A DNA stretch of 64,000 nt from Caulobacter sp. (GTDB lineage Bacteria > Pseudomonadota > Alphaproteobacteria > Caulobacterales > Caulobacteraceae). The position numbers and the translations under genes are program-made. The DNA is taken from NCBI GenBank assembly GCA_019636175.1, contig JAHBYC010000010.1, positions 1 through 64,000 on the forward strand, written 5' to 3'. The notes beneath the pieces were generated by a model, which was not told where the DNA came from, ran no database searches, and was given only the letters and a program-made list of their open reading frames with translations. Of this stretch, positions 30,966 through 40,105 are shown piece after piece (within the stretch, counting starts at the first letter, position 1; each line of letters begins with the position of its first letter).

Positions 30966-32062
30966 GTTCCGATCCCGCCCGCCTGCACGAACTGATCGAA
31001 CTGGCCCATGAAGGGTCCAGTGAGCGTCGCCGCGACCTGCTGCGCGGCCTGACCGACGCCTTCTTCGGCCGGGAGTCCCACGGGCCGGCTGAAATGGCGC
31101 TGTTCGATCAGGTCCTGACCCAGCTGTCCGGGGAAATGGAGGTCGCGGTCCGCGCCGAGCTGTCGGGGCGCATCGCCGAGCGATCCGATGCGCCAGGCGG
31201 GCTGATGCGTCGTCTGGCCCATGACGAGATCAGCGTCGCCGGTCCGGTGCTGCGCCAGGGGCGCGGCCTGTCCGACGAAGAGCTGCTGAGCGTCGCCCGC
31301 ACCCAGGGACAAGACCATCTGGCGGCCATTTCCCAACGCGCCCACGTGCCGTCATCGGTCAGCGACGTCATTGTCGAGCGCGGTGATGAGGACACCTTGA
31401 GCGTCCTTATCGGCAACAACGGCGCCGATCTGTCGCGGGAAGCCCATGAGCGGCTGGTCGACCGCGCGACCGAAAGCCCGCGCCTGCAGGAGGGGCTGGT
31501 CAACCGCCGCAGCCTGCCGGTCGATCTGCTCAACGAAATCTACTTCGTGGCCGAGGCCCGCATTCGCGAACAGATCCTCGCCCGCAACGCCACGATCGAC
31601 CCCAAGGAACTGGAGGTCGCGCTCGAGCGCGGCCGCAAACGCCTCGCCGCGCGTGACGGCGCCTTGCCGGCAGACTATGCGAAAGCCGAAGCCGAAGTCG
31701 CGGCCATGGCCGCCCGGGGTGAACTGGGCCCACGCACACTGGCGGCCCTTTTGCGAGGCCGGCAGACCACCAGGTTTCTGGTCGCCCTGTCGCAGCTGGC
31801 GCACGTCGATTTCCACACGGCCCGGCGCATTGTCGAGGGCCGCGAGCTGGACGCTCTGTCGATCATCTGCAAGGCCGCCGGCTTCGAGCCGAGCCTGTAT
31901 CTGACCTTCGCGGTGCTGATGCTGGACAGCGACCCCGACGCGATGGCCAAGGCGCGCCAGTACGGCCAGCTCTACAATGAGCTGCCGCTGGAGGTTGCCC
32001 AGCGGACCATTCGCTTCTGGCGGATGCGCCGTCAGACGGGCGACGTCTCGGCGGCGGCCTGA
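30962..32062 (+). CDS. DUF2336 domain protein (366 aa)
   Basis: Second DUF2336 protein of the window. Helical repeats are visible in EMEVAVRAELSGRIAERSDAP, LMRRLAHDEISVAGPVL and AAISQRAHVPSSVSDVIVERG, and the C-terminal DALSIICKAAGFEPSLYLTF aligns with the ILCKATGLPRAAIR segment of the paralogue at 13715. No signal peptide, so it is cytoplasmic although the coupled upstream protein is exported. Role unknown. Confidence 0.85.
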   Translation: MSSDPARLHELIELAHEGSSERRRDLLRGLTDAFFGRESHGPAEMALFDQVLTQLSGEMEVAVRAELSGRIAERSDAPGGLMRRLAHDEISVAGPVLRQGRGLSDEELLSVARTQGQDHLAAISQRAHVPSSVSDVIVERGDEDTLSVLIGNNGADLSREAHERLVDRATESPRLQEGLVNRRSLPVDLLNEIYFVAEARIREQILARNATIDPKELEVALERGRKRLAARDGALPADYAKAEAEVAAMAARGELGPRTLAALLRGRQTTRFLVALSQLAHVDFHTARRIVEGRELDALSIICKAAGFEPSLYLTFAVLMLDSDPDAMAKARQYGQLYNELPLEVAQRTIRFWRMRRQTGDVSAAA

Positions 32063-32093
32063 CCACCCTGGCCTGCCGGGGCTGACAGTCTCC

Positions 32094-33449
32094 TCAACGC
32101 CCTGCGCGGTCGCGCAATCTGTCGAGGCCCTTGGCGGCCAGATCTGACAGCGAGCGCAGGCCCTGCTCGGCGAACACCTCCAGCGCCGCGTCATAGGCCA
32201 CGGCGGCGCCGGCCAGTCGGGCGTCGGCCCGGCCGGTGATCTCCACCCGAAGTTCATAGAGACGGGCAAGACCCAGCTGGCTGACGGCCCAGGCGACGGG
32301 ATCGCTTGCCGGCTGCGCAGTCGCCAGTTCGGTGCGCAGCGCCGCCTCGGCCGCGTCCAGCACCGCCAGATCCCCGGTCAGTTCCGCCAGCCGGCCCAGG
32401 CAGTTGGCGCGACTGGCGGCGACGGCGGCCTGAAGGCTGAGCGCCGGCTGGTCCCTCAGGCCCAACAGCGCCCGGTCATAGCATCGAAGCGCCTGGTCGA
32501 AGGCGCGCGGCGCGTCCGTCGCCTCGCCCAGCGTTTGCAGGGCCTGGCCAAGCATGGCCTGGATACGGGTCCAGTCCAGCGGACTGTGGTCGCGGGGCAC
32601 CGCCTCCAGCGCCCGCGTCAGCTGCTCGACGCCGTCGGCGGCGGCGGCGGTGTCGCCCGTCAGTTCGGCCAGCAGGGCGCGGGCGGCGCCGGCCTGCGCC
32701 GCGATGCGGGCGCTCATCAGCGGCTCATATCCGGCGTCCAGGCTGTCGGCGGCTGCCTGCAGTTCCCTCAGGGCGCAATCGAGCAAAGGCTGATCCTTCA
32801 GTCGGGCGCCGCAGCCGGCGAGAATGTCGGCCAGGACGCCCCGTTGTTCGGCGGCGATGAGGCGCAGGGCGGCGTTACCCTTGCCGGCCCGGTCCAGCCG
32901 CCGCAGGGGAGCCTCGAAGCGTTCGGCGGCGGCGAGGGCGTCTTCCAGACCGCCCCGCGCGAGAGCCCGGCGGCCGGCCAGTCCAGCGAGACCGCACAGC
33001 GCCAGAGCGCCCGCGGGACCGGCGTCGGAAGCAACCGGGGTCAGGGTGGCGGACACCGCCGCCTCCAGGCCCTCGTCGCCAAACAGGTCCGCGCCCAGCA
33101 GGGCGCAGAAGGCCTGTTCGACCCGGGCCCGGGCCATATCGCCGCCGCGGCCATCGGCTTCGAAGCGATCGGCGGCGGCCTGGGCGCAGGCGGCGGCTTT
33201 CCTCAGGGCGACCGGATCGCCGTCCCTGCGGGCGATTTCCCGCCAGATGATGGCGGCGTCGAGCTGACGGGCCGCGGGATCCTTCGCGCTGATGCGGCCG
33301 GCGGCGATGTCGGCGGAGCGGGCCTCGGCCTTCAGCAGCCCCAGATCCAGCAGATCCAGCAGGGCGGCGTCGCCGCCGGAAAGACCGTCGCGCGGGGCGA
33401 CGGCAGGAGCGCTGAACGCCCGACGCAACTCACGTCCAAACTCGAACAT
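32094..33449 (-). CDS. TPR-like helical hypothetical protein (451 aa)
   Basis: An almost entirely helical, alanine-rich protein whose C-terminal half has TPR-like repeats (WTRIQAMLGQALQTLGEAT, AWAVSQLGLARLYELR). Start MFEFGRELRRAF at 33449 has GGAGGG 10 nt upstream. No signal peptide. A TTTA-N7-TTAACC sequence like a CtrA site lies about 95-110 bp upstream of its start. Function unknown; probably a scaffold. Confidence 0.7.
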   Translation of the reverse strand: MFEFGRELRRAFSAPAVAPRDGLSGGDAALLDLLDLGLLKAEARSADIAAGRISAKDPAARQLDAAIIWREIARRDGDPVALRKAAACAQAAADRFEADGRGGDMARARVEQAFCALLGADLFGDEGLEAAVSATLTPVASDAGPAGALALCGLAGLAGRRALARGGLEDALAAAERFEAPLRRLDRAGKGNAALRLIAAEQRGVLADILAGCGARLKDQPLLDCALRELQAAADSLDAGYEPLMSARIAAQAGAARALLAELTGDTAAAADGVEQLTRALEAVPRDHSPLDWTRIQAMLGQALQTLGEATDAPRAFDQALRCYDRALLGLRDQPALSLQAAVAASRANCLGRLAELTGDLAVLDAAEAALRTELATAQPASDPVAWAVSQLGLARLYELRVEITGRADARLAGAAVAYDAALEVFAEQGLRSLSDLAAKGLDRLRDRAGR

Positions 33450-33540
33450 GCCCGCTCTGCCCTCCGGCAATCTTCCGTCCCAAGCCGGAACAGTCCGGGG
33501 GTCGGTAAGGCGGATCACAGCAAAGCCCGGTCCGAGTTTG

Positions 33541-33557
33541 TTTACAACTCGTTAACC
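33541..33557. promoter_or_regulatory. CtrA-box-like site
   Basis: TTTA-CAACTCG-TTAACC: one mismatch from TTAA-N7-TTAA, with the trailing CC seen in strong sites. It lies in the gap between the helical protein gene and the downstream end of the PBP gene. Confidence 0.35.
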
Positions 33558-33606
33558 ATAAATAGTTCGCGCGACGGATGCGTTTGTCTCGCCGTGCCGT
33601 CCCCGA

Positions 33607-35934
33607 TCAGAACGGGATCGGGCCGTCGGGCAGCTTGGGCTGGGGTTTCGGCGGCGGCGCCGATTTGGGCGGCAGGCCGCGCGGCTGCGGACCGCCCTTG
33701 GTGGGCGGAGGCGGTGCCGGCGGCATGCCGGGCGCGCCTGGCGCCAGCGGATCGCCAGGACCATCGCCGCCCGGCGCCGGGTCACGGGTCAGGATCTCCA
33801 GCTCCCCGGCGGCCCTGTTGAAGTCGAGCGCGACGCCTTCATAGAAACCGTTGCGCGGATCCGGCTCGGTCTCGGGTTCGGGATCGGGAACCTGCCAGTC
33901 GAAATCGCGAACCGGCAGGCCCTTGTGCGCGGCGACCATATATTGCCGCCAGATGGTCGTCGGCATGCCGCCGCCGGCCACCCGTTCCATCGGGGTGTCG
34001 TTGTCGTTGCCGACCCACACGCCGGTGACGATGTCGGGGGTGAAGCCGATGAACCAGGCGTCGCGATAGTTCTGGCTGGTGCCGGTCTTCCCCGCGGCGG
34101 GCCGTCCGAAGGCCGCGCGGGTCCCGGTGCCGTGGGTGACGACGCCCTTGAGCATATTGACCATCATGCTGGCGTTGGCGAGGTCATAGACCGGGGTCGG
34201 CGCGCGCTGGGAGCGGCTGTAGACCGGCTGTCCATCCTGGGTGACGATGCTGTCGATGATGTAGGGCTGGACGCGCTGTCCGGCCTGCTGGAACACCTGG
34301 AAGGCGCTGACCAGTTCCAGCAGATTGACCTCGTAGCTGCCCAGGGCGACCGACAGGTCGGGACGTGCGGGAATGGTGGTGAAGCCGAACCGGCGGCTGA
34401 TTTCGCCGATCGCCGGACCGCCGACCTCTTCCCCGACCTTGACCGCGACGGTGTTGATCGACTTGGCCAGGGCCTCCTCGATGGTCACCGGTCCGCGATA
34501 CTTGCCGCCGTAGTTTTCCGGCTCCCAGTCGCCGAACTTCACCGGGCCGTCGACCCGGATGTCCTTGGGCAGCAGGCCCTTTTCCAGGGCGGCCGCATAG
34601 ACGAACGGCTTAAAGGTCGATCCCGGTTGACGCTTGGCCTGCACAGCCCGGTTGAAGGGCGCGGCGTCGAAGTCCACGCCGCCGACCATGGCGCGGATCG
34701 CGCCGTCCGTGCCCAGCGACAACAGCGCGGCCTGGCTGGCCTTGGCCTTGACGCCGTCGGTTGCCAGAACCTTGCGCACCGTCTCGGCGCCGACCTTCTG
34801 CAGGTTGCTGTCGATGGTCAGGCGGACGGTCAGGTCGGGGGCGTTTTCGCCGGCGATCTTCACCGCCTCGGTGGTGGCGTAGTCCAGCAGATAGCCAAGG
34901 TCGCCCTCGGTCATCAGCGCCTTGGGCGACAGCTGGGGCGGATTGTCCAGCGCCTCCTGTTCCTGCTCCCTGGTGATCCAGCCCTCGCGCCGCATGCGAT
35001 CCAGCACCAGATGCGAGCGCTGCAGGGCCGCGCCCATGTTCTTGTTCAGGGCGAGGCGGGAAGGGGCCTTGGGCAGGGAAGCCAGCAGCGCGGCCTCGCC
35101 GATGGTCAGCTCCGTCGCGGGCTTGCCGAAATAGGAGCGCGAGGCCCCGTCGATGCCAAAGGTGTTGGCCCCGAAATAGATGCGGTTGAGATAGAGCTGC
35201 AGGATCTCGTCGCGGCTCAGCACCTTGTAGAGGCGCCGCGCCATGACCGCCTCTTGAAGCTTGCGCTTCATGGTCTGCTCGGGACTCAGGAACAGGCCCT
35301 TGGCCAGTTGCTGGGTGATCGTCGAGCCGCCCTGCACCGTGTGGCCGGCCCTCCAGTTGACGACCATTGCGCGGCTGATGCCGTACAGATCAAGGGCGCC
35401 GTGGTGATAGAACCGGCGGTCCTCGGCGGCCAGGAAGGCCTGGGGCACATGTTTGGGAAGCTGGTCGAGGGTGATCCGGTCGCCATACCGTGGTCCGCGC
35501 GTGGCGATCAGGTCGCCCTGACGATCCAGAAAGCGGATTCCGGGCGCGCGATTGACCGCGAACAGCGCCGCCCGGTCGGGCAGGTCCGGGACATCCTTCA
35601 GATACTTGTTCCAGACGTAGATTCCGCCGCCGATCGCCGTCGCCGTCCCGATCAGGAACAGTGCGGCCAGAACGATCCACAGCCATTTGAGCCGGGTAAT
35701 GATCGTCCAGATGCGCTGGCGGAGCCCGTCCCAGTCAAACGGCTCGCGGCTGACAACCTCCCTGGGCGGACGGGGCTCGCGCGGGGGCTTGCGTTCGCGG
35801 GGAGGCTTGGGCTCCTTGACGCGCTTCTGCTTTCGGACCGGCTCCTCCTGCGGCTCCGGTTCGGGCGCGTCGTCACTTTCGGACGGCGTTGAGTCCGGAA
35901 ACTTGAACGGTTCGAGAGACCAATCGTCAGACAC
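33607..35934 (-). CDS. Class A penicillin-binding protein (775 aa)
   Basis: Bifunctional peptidoglycan synthase. A Pro/Arg/Lys-rich cytoplasmic tail (1-80) precedes one membrane helix (LWIVLAALFLIGTATAIGGG), then a GT51 glycosyltransferase domain with catalytic Glu171 in AAEDRRFYHHG and the GGSTITQQLAKGLFL motif, and a transpeptidase domain with Ser439 in GSTFKPF, SIN in KSINTVAV and KTG in AGKTGTSQ. A proline-rich tail of about 70 residues follows. Caulobacter has several such enzymes with overlapping roles; which one this corresponds to is not clear. Confidence 0.95.
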   Translation of the reverse strand: MSDDWSLEPFKFPDSTPSESDDAPEPEPQEEPVRKQKRVKEPKPPRERKPPREPRPPREVVSREPFDWDGLRQRIWTIITRLKWLWIVLAALFLIGTATAIGGGIYVWNKYLKDVPDLPDRAALFAVNRAPGIRFLDRQGDLIATRGPRYGDRITLDQLPKHVPQAFLAAEDRRFYHHGALDLYGISRAMVVNWRAGHTVQGGSTITQQLAKGLFLSPEQTMKRKLQEAVMARRLYKVLSRDEILQLYLNRIYFGANTFGIDGASRSYFGKPATELTIGEAALLASLPKAPSRLALNKNMGAALQRSHLVLDRMRREGWITREQEQEALDNPPQLSPKALMTEGDLGYLLDYATTEAVKIAGENAPDLTVRLTIDSNLQKVGAETVRKVLATDGVKAKASQAALLSLGTDGAIRAMVGGVDFDAAPFNRAVQAKRQPGSTFKPFVYAAALEKGLLPKDIRVDGPVKFGDWEPENYGGKYRGPVTIEEALAKSINTVAVKVGEEVGGPAIGEISRRFGFTTIPARPDLSVALGSYEVNLLELVSAFQVFQQAGQRVQPYIIDSIVTQDGQPVYSRSQRAPTPVYDLANASMMVNMLKGVVTHGTGTRAAFGRPAAGKTGTSQNYRDAWFIGFTPDIVTGVWVGNDNDTPMERVAGGGMPTTIWRQYMVAAHKGLPVRDFDWQVPDPEPETEPDPRNGFYEGVALDFNRAAGELEILTRDPAPGGDGPGDPLAPGAPGMPPAPPPPTKGGPQPRGLPPKSAPPPKPQPKLPDGPIPF

Positions 35935-35985
35935 GTGACAGGAAACCTAGCGGTTGGAGCATTGCGGGTTTAGGACGCAAGGACC

Positions 35986-36462
35986 ATGCCGCGCAAACCC
36001 TTCTGGGAATACAAGAGCCTCGGACAGATGACGGTGGCCGAGTGGGAAAGCCTATGCGACGGCTGCGGCCTTTGCTGCCTGGTTCGCTTCGAGGATGAAG
36101 ATTCCGGCGAGGTCATACCCACCAGGGTGCATTGCAAGCTGTTCGACGGACAGGCCTGTCGCTGCACCGACTACGCTGGCCGCAAGGCCCATGTGCCGGA
36201 CTGCGTGAAACTGACGCCGCACAATATCGAACGCCTGGCCTGGATGCCGCTGTCCTGCGCCTATCGCCGGCTGCATGAGGGCAAGCGCCTGCCGGACTGG
36301 CATCCTCTGATTACAGGCGACCCCGAGAGCGTCCACAAGGCCGGGGTCTCGGTGCGGGGCCAGACCATCAGTGAAGAAGAGCTGGCTGACCCGGAGGACG
36401 CCCTGCAGTATGCCGCCTGGGACCTGTCGGTGGATCGCGGCGAGGAACCCTACGACGACTAG
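35986..36462 (+). CDS. UPF0260/YcgN-type cysteine-cluster protein (158 aa)
   Basis: Contains the CDGCGLCC cluster near residue 24 followed by CKLFDGQACRCTDY and PDCVKL, the conserved Cys pattern of UPF0260/YkgJ-like proteins, which probably bind a metal or iron-sulfur centre. Full length. Divergent from the PBP gene, 51 bp away. Function unknown. Confidence 0.9.
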   Translation: MPRKPFWEYKSLGQMTVAEWESLCDGCGLCCLVRFEDEDSGEVIPTRVHCKLFDGQACRCTDYAGRKAHVPDCVKLTPHNIERLAWMPLSCAYRRLHEGKRLPDWHPLITGDPESVHKAGVSVRGQTISEEELADPEDALQYAAWDLSVDRGEEPYDD

Positions 36463-36594
36463 TCTGGCCTGCCGCCGACGAAGGCGGGCTGCCGACCATC
36501 GGTCAATTAGTGACAAAAATGCCACATTGCCCCTTGCGTGGGGCGCGGGTTTGCTTAGGTAGAGGCCTTCCGCAGTTCACTTCATGAGGATTCC

Positions 36595-37515
36595 TTGGCG
36601 CGCGACCCCTATCTGGAGCTGGGCGTGTCCCGCAGCGCGGGAGCGGACGATATCCGCAAGGCGTTCCGCAAGCTGGCCAAGCAATTCCACCCCGACGCCA
36701 ATCCCGGCGACAAGGCGGCCGAGGAGCGCTTCAAGCGGGTCTCCGGCGCCTTCGACATTCTCGGCGATCCCGACAAGCGCAAGAAGTTCGACCGCGGCGA
36801 AATCGATGCTGAGGGCAACGAACAGAATCCCTTCGCCGGGCGCGGCGGATTCGGTGGCGGAGGAGGCGCCGGCGCCGGCGGCTGGTCGCCGCGTGGCGGG
36901 AACTTCGAACAGGGTGTCGATCTCAACGACATTCTGGGAGACGTCTTTGGCCAGCGGGCCTCGGGCGGGCCGCGCGGCTTTGGCAACTTCTCCAGCAAGG
37001 GTCAGGACCTGCGCGCCCGTCTCGACATCGACCTTGAGGACGCCATTCGCGGCGGCAAGAAGCGAATCGCCTTCAGCGACGGCCGCACCCTCGACGTCTC
37101 CATCCCCAAGGGCGCCCAGGACGGTCAGATCCTGCGGCTGAAGGGTCAGGGCGCGCCTGGTCGCGGCGGGCCGGGCGACGCGATGATCGAGCTCAAGCTG
37201 CGGCGGCACCCCATCTATCATCGGGACGGCGACACTCTGGAGATGGACGTGCCGGTGTCGGTTCCGGATGCGGTTCTGGGCGGCAAGGTCGAGGCTCCGA
37301 CGCCGGACGGCAATGTGGTCCTGACCGTGCCAAAGGGCAGCAACAGCGGACAGCAACTGAGGCTCAAGGGGCGCGGCTTCATCGACGCCAAGGGCAAGCG
37401 CGGCGATCTGGTCGCCCGGCTCATCGTCACCCTGCCGGACATCGCCGGACCGGAGCTTGAAACCTTCGCCGAGGAGTGGCGGGCCAAGCGGCCCTACACC
37501 CCAAAGCGCAAATAG
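36595..37515 (+). CDS. DnaJ-like co-chaperone, CbpA type (306 aa)
   Basis: J domain at residues 3-68 with the HPD motif (KQFHPDANPGDK), a Gly/Phe-rich linker (about 80-100), then two C-terminal beta domains (LRARLDIDLEDAIRGGKKRI, QILRLKGQGAPGRGGPGD, PDAVLGGKVEAPT) without the DnaJ zinc finger. This is the CbpA/DnaJ2 layout that works with DnaK. Start is TTG with GAGGA upstream. Full length. Confidence 0.92.
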   Translation: MARDPYLELGVSRSAGADDIRKAFRKLAKQFHPDANPGDKAAEERFKRVSGAFDILGDPDKRKKFDRGEIDAEGNEQNPFAGRGGFGGGGGAGAGGWSPRGGNFEQGVDLNDILGDVFGQRASGGPRGFGNFSSKGQDLRARLDIDLEDAIRGGKKRIAFSDGRTLDVSIPKGAQDGQILRLKGQGAPGRGGPGDAMIELKLRRHPIYHRDGDTLEMDVPVSVPDAVLGGKVEAPTPDGNVVLTVPKGSNSGQQLRLKGRGFIDAKGKRGDLVARLIVTLPDIAGPELETFAEEWRAKRPYTPKRK

Positions 37516-37616
37516 CCTTTCGCCCCTCGCGCGCGGGGCCGTGACAGCGGCGGCGTTAGTCAGCATAACGGCTTTATTCAGCCGCCATTCAGACCGCCCG
37601 GCCTAAAGGAAGGGCC

Positions 37617-37940
37617 ATGAACAAGTTCGTCGCCCTCTTTGCCGCCGCTCTGATCAGCGCCGCCCTCCCGGCGGTCGCTGACGCGCAGAGTCGCGGACCC
37701 CGGGGCGACCGGTCCGAACAGCAGCAGCGCGGTCGCGGCGACAACGGCTATGACCGCCCCGCCGAGCGGGAAATCCCCCTGTCGCAGCTGATCCGCATGG
37801 TCGAAAGCCGCACCGGCGGTGAATATGTCAACGCCAATCCGCGCATGCAGGGCGGGCGCAAATACTACTGGATGCGGCTGCGGTTTCCCGGCGGCCGGTT
37901 CCAGGACTACATGGTCGATGCGGCCACCGGTCAGTTCTAG
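37617..37940 (+). CDS. Exported PepSY-like protein (107 aa)
   Basis: Signal peptide (FVALFAAALISAALPAVADA), then a charged linker, then a single PepSY-like module (PLSQLIRMVESRTGGEYVNA ... YMVDAATGQF). It lies 8 bp before a response regulator and its kinase, a common arrangement in which the periplasmic PepSY protein may modulate the kinase. FeuPQ-type systems in alphaproteobacteria are known to be influenced by a small periplasmic inhibitor (FeuN), so a comparable role is possible. Confidence 0.85.
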   Translation: MNKFVALFAAALISAALPAVADAQSRGPRGDRSEQQQRGRGDNGYDRPAEREIPLSQLIRMVESRTGGEYVNANPRMQGGRKYYWMRLRFPGGRFQDYMVDAATGQF

Positions 37941-37948
37941 GAAACCCC

Positions 37949-38626
37949 ATGCGCATTCTGCTTGTCGAAGATGATCCCGACCTGACGCGTCAGCTGAAGC
38001 TGGCCCTGGGCGACGCCGGCTATGCGGTGGACCACGCCGCCGATGGCGAGGAAGGGCATTATCTCGGCGAGACCGAACCCTATGACGCGGTGATCCTCGA
38101 TCTGGGCCTGCCCAAGATCGACGGTGTTTCGGTGCTCGAGAAATGGCGCCGCGAGAATGTCGCCACCCCGGTTCTGATCCTGACGGCGCGTGACAACTGG
38201 AGCCAGAAGGTCGCCGGTTTCGACGCCGGCGCCGACGACTATCTGACCAAGCCCTTCCATACCGAAGAGCTGCTCGCGAGGCTGCGGGCCCTGGTCCGGC
38301 GCTCTGCGGGCCACGCCTCGCCCAGCCTGGCCTGCGGCGGCCTGCGACTGGATCCCCGCGCGGCCCGGGCCACCGTCAATGGCGAGCCGCTGCGGCTGAC
38401 TTCGCTGGAATACCGGCTGCTCCACTACATGATGCTGCATCAGGGCCGGGTCATCAGCCGCACCGAACTGGTCGAGCATCTCTATGACCAGGACTTCGAC
38501 CGCGACTCCAACACCATCGAGGTGTTCATCGGCCGCGTTCGCAAGAAGATCGGACCCGACCGCATCGAGACGGTCCGGGGCCTGGGCTATCGCATCATGG
38601 CCCTGGAAGGTGAGAGCGACGCGTGA
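37949..38626 (+). CDS. OmpR-family response regulator, FeuP-like (225 aa)
   Basis: Receiver domain with phospho-acceptor Asp51 (AVILDLGLPKIDG) and Lys of LTKPF, followed by a winged-helix domain (LTSLEYRLLHYMMLH, EHLYDQDFDRDSNTIEVFI, ETVRGLGYRI). The sequence around HYLGETEPYDAVILD and LYDQDFDRDSNTIEVF is strongly FeuP-like. Overlaps the kinase gene by 4 nt. Confidence 0.92.
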   Translation: MRILLVEDDPDLTRQLKLALGDAGYAVDHAADGEEGHYLGETEPYDAVILDLGLPKIDGVSVLEKWRRENVATPVLILTARDNWSQKVAGFDAGADDYLTKPFHTEELLARLRALVRRSAGHASPSLACGGLRLDPRAARATVNGEPLRLTSLEYRLLHYMMLHQGRVISRTELVEHLYDQDFDRDSNTIEVFIGRVRKKIGPDRIETVRGLGYRIMALEGESDA

Positions 38627-40026
38627 CGCCACGGGCCCGCAAGCCCTGGTTTGGCCTGGGGCGCTCGTCCCTTGTCCTGAGACTGGTGCTGCTGGCCGGG
38701 GTCTGGAGCGTGGCCATGCTTGTGCTGGCCGGTTTCGGCCTCAATCAGCTGTTCACCCGCGCCGCCGTTGAGCGGTTCGAGGCTGGCCTCGGCGAATCGA
38801 TCCTGGGTCTGCAGGCCGAAACCACCGTCGAGGACGGTCAGGTCTACGCCCCGCCGATGACCGACGTGCGGGCTTATCGCCCCTTCAGCGGCTTCTATTG
38901 GCAGATCGCCGCCCTCGACAAAGACAACGTCTCAACGCCGCTGGTCCGCTCACGCTCGCTGTGGGACAGCCGCCTGACCCCGCCGCCCAAGGTCGCCGCC
39001 AGGGCGAGGGCCCACCCGGGGGTCTCGGTCTACTTCGACACCACCGACCCTCTCAACAAGCCGCTGCACGCCGCCGCCCAACTGGGGGTCATTCCCGGCC
39101 GGGCCGAGCCCGTGCTGTTCATGGCCGCCGAGAACCGGGAGTCCATCGACGCGGCGACCCGTCGTTTCACCTTTATCATCGCCGGCGCCCTGCTGGTTCT
39201 GGGGGCCGGGCTGATCCTGGCCGTCTGGCTGCAGGTGCGGATCGGTCTGCAACCGCTGTTCCGGCTTCGCCGCGAGGTGGCCCGGGTGCGCAAGGGCAAG
39301 GCCGAGCGCCTGGTCGGCGACTATCCCGCCGAACTCTCGCCGCTGGCCGGCGAGCTGAACGCCCTGGTCGCCTACAACCAGGATGTGGTCGAGCGGCAAC
39401 GAACCCATGTCGGCAATCTGGCCCACGCCCTGAAGACGCCGATCTCGGTCATGCTGACCGAGGCGCGGCAACAGCCGGGGGATCTGGCCGACATCGTCAT
39501 ACGCCAGTCCGAGGCCATGCGCGGTCATGTCGAACATCACCTGCGACGCGCCCGCGCCGCCGCCCGCGCCCAGACCATTGGCGAGCGCACCGATGTGTCC
39601 GAGGTGGTCGATGAACTGGCGGTGACGATGGAACGCATCTTCCAGGACAAGGGCGTGACCATCGACTGGCGGGCCCCCGACGATCTCTGTTTCCGGGGCG
39701 AGCGCCAGGATCTGCAGGAGCTGCTGGGCAATGTGCTTGAGAACGCCGGCATCTGGTGCAGGCGCAACGTGCGGGTCACGGCGGCGCCGGACGATGACGA
39801 CTGGCTGACCCTCGTGGTTGAGGACGACGGCCCGGGCCTGCCGGCGGAGCGTCGGAGCGAAGTGCTGCAGCGGGGGGCCAGACTGGACGAGAGCGCGCCC
39901 GGGTCTGGTCTTGGTCTGGCCATCGTTGACGAGCTGGCGCGGGCCTACGGCGGCGACCTGGTTCTCGATGATTCGGCCATGGGCGGGCTGAAGGTGACGG
40001 TCAGATTGCCGCGCGCGGAAACCTGA
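38623..40026 (+). CDS. Sensor histidine kinase, FeuQ/PhoQ-like (467 aa)
   Basis: Two membrane helices (residues about 18-40 and 180-202) flank a periplasmic sensor of about 140 residues. A HAMP-like region follows, then HisKA with phospho-His in NLAHALKTPISVML and HATPase (LLGNVLENAGIWC, VEDDGPGLPAER, GSGLGLAIV). The H-box HALKTP is the PhoQ-type variant. GTG start overlaps the regulator stop. Confidence 0.92.
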   Translation: MTPRARKPWFGLGRSSLVLRLVLLAGVWSVAMLVLAGFGLNQLFTRAAVERFEAGLGESILGLQAETTVEDGQVYAPPMTDVRAYRPFSGFYWQIAALDKDNVSTPLVRSRSLWDSRLTPPPKVAARARAHPGVSVYFDTTDPLNKPLHAAAQLGVIPGRAEPVLFMAAENRESIDAATRRFTFIIAGALLVLGAGLILAVWLQVRIGLQPLFRLRREVARVRKGKAERLVGDYPAELSPLAGELNALVAYNQDVVERQRTHVGNLAHALKTPISVMLTEARQQPGDLADIVIRQSEAMRGHVEHHLRRARAAARAQTIGERTDVSEVVDELAVTMERIFQDKGVTIDWRAPDDLCFRGERQDLQELLGNVLENAGIWCRRNVRVTAAPDDDDWLTLVVEDDGPGLPAERRSEVLQRGARLDESAPGSGLGLAIVDELARAYGGDLVLDDSAMGGLKVTVRLPRAET

Positions 40027-40105
40027 AACGGGTATTTCGCCCTTCCTTAACCAGTGGGTTCCCACAATGGGACATCGCCCTGCTGGCGGTTCTCAGGCGG
40101 AGCCC

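Noticed and set aside
33925..35892. Long open frame (655 codons) on the plus strand opposite the PBP gene
   Set aside because: It is antisense to a complete class A PBP with all catalytic motifs and has composition typical of GC-rich shadow frames.
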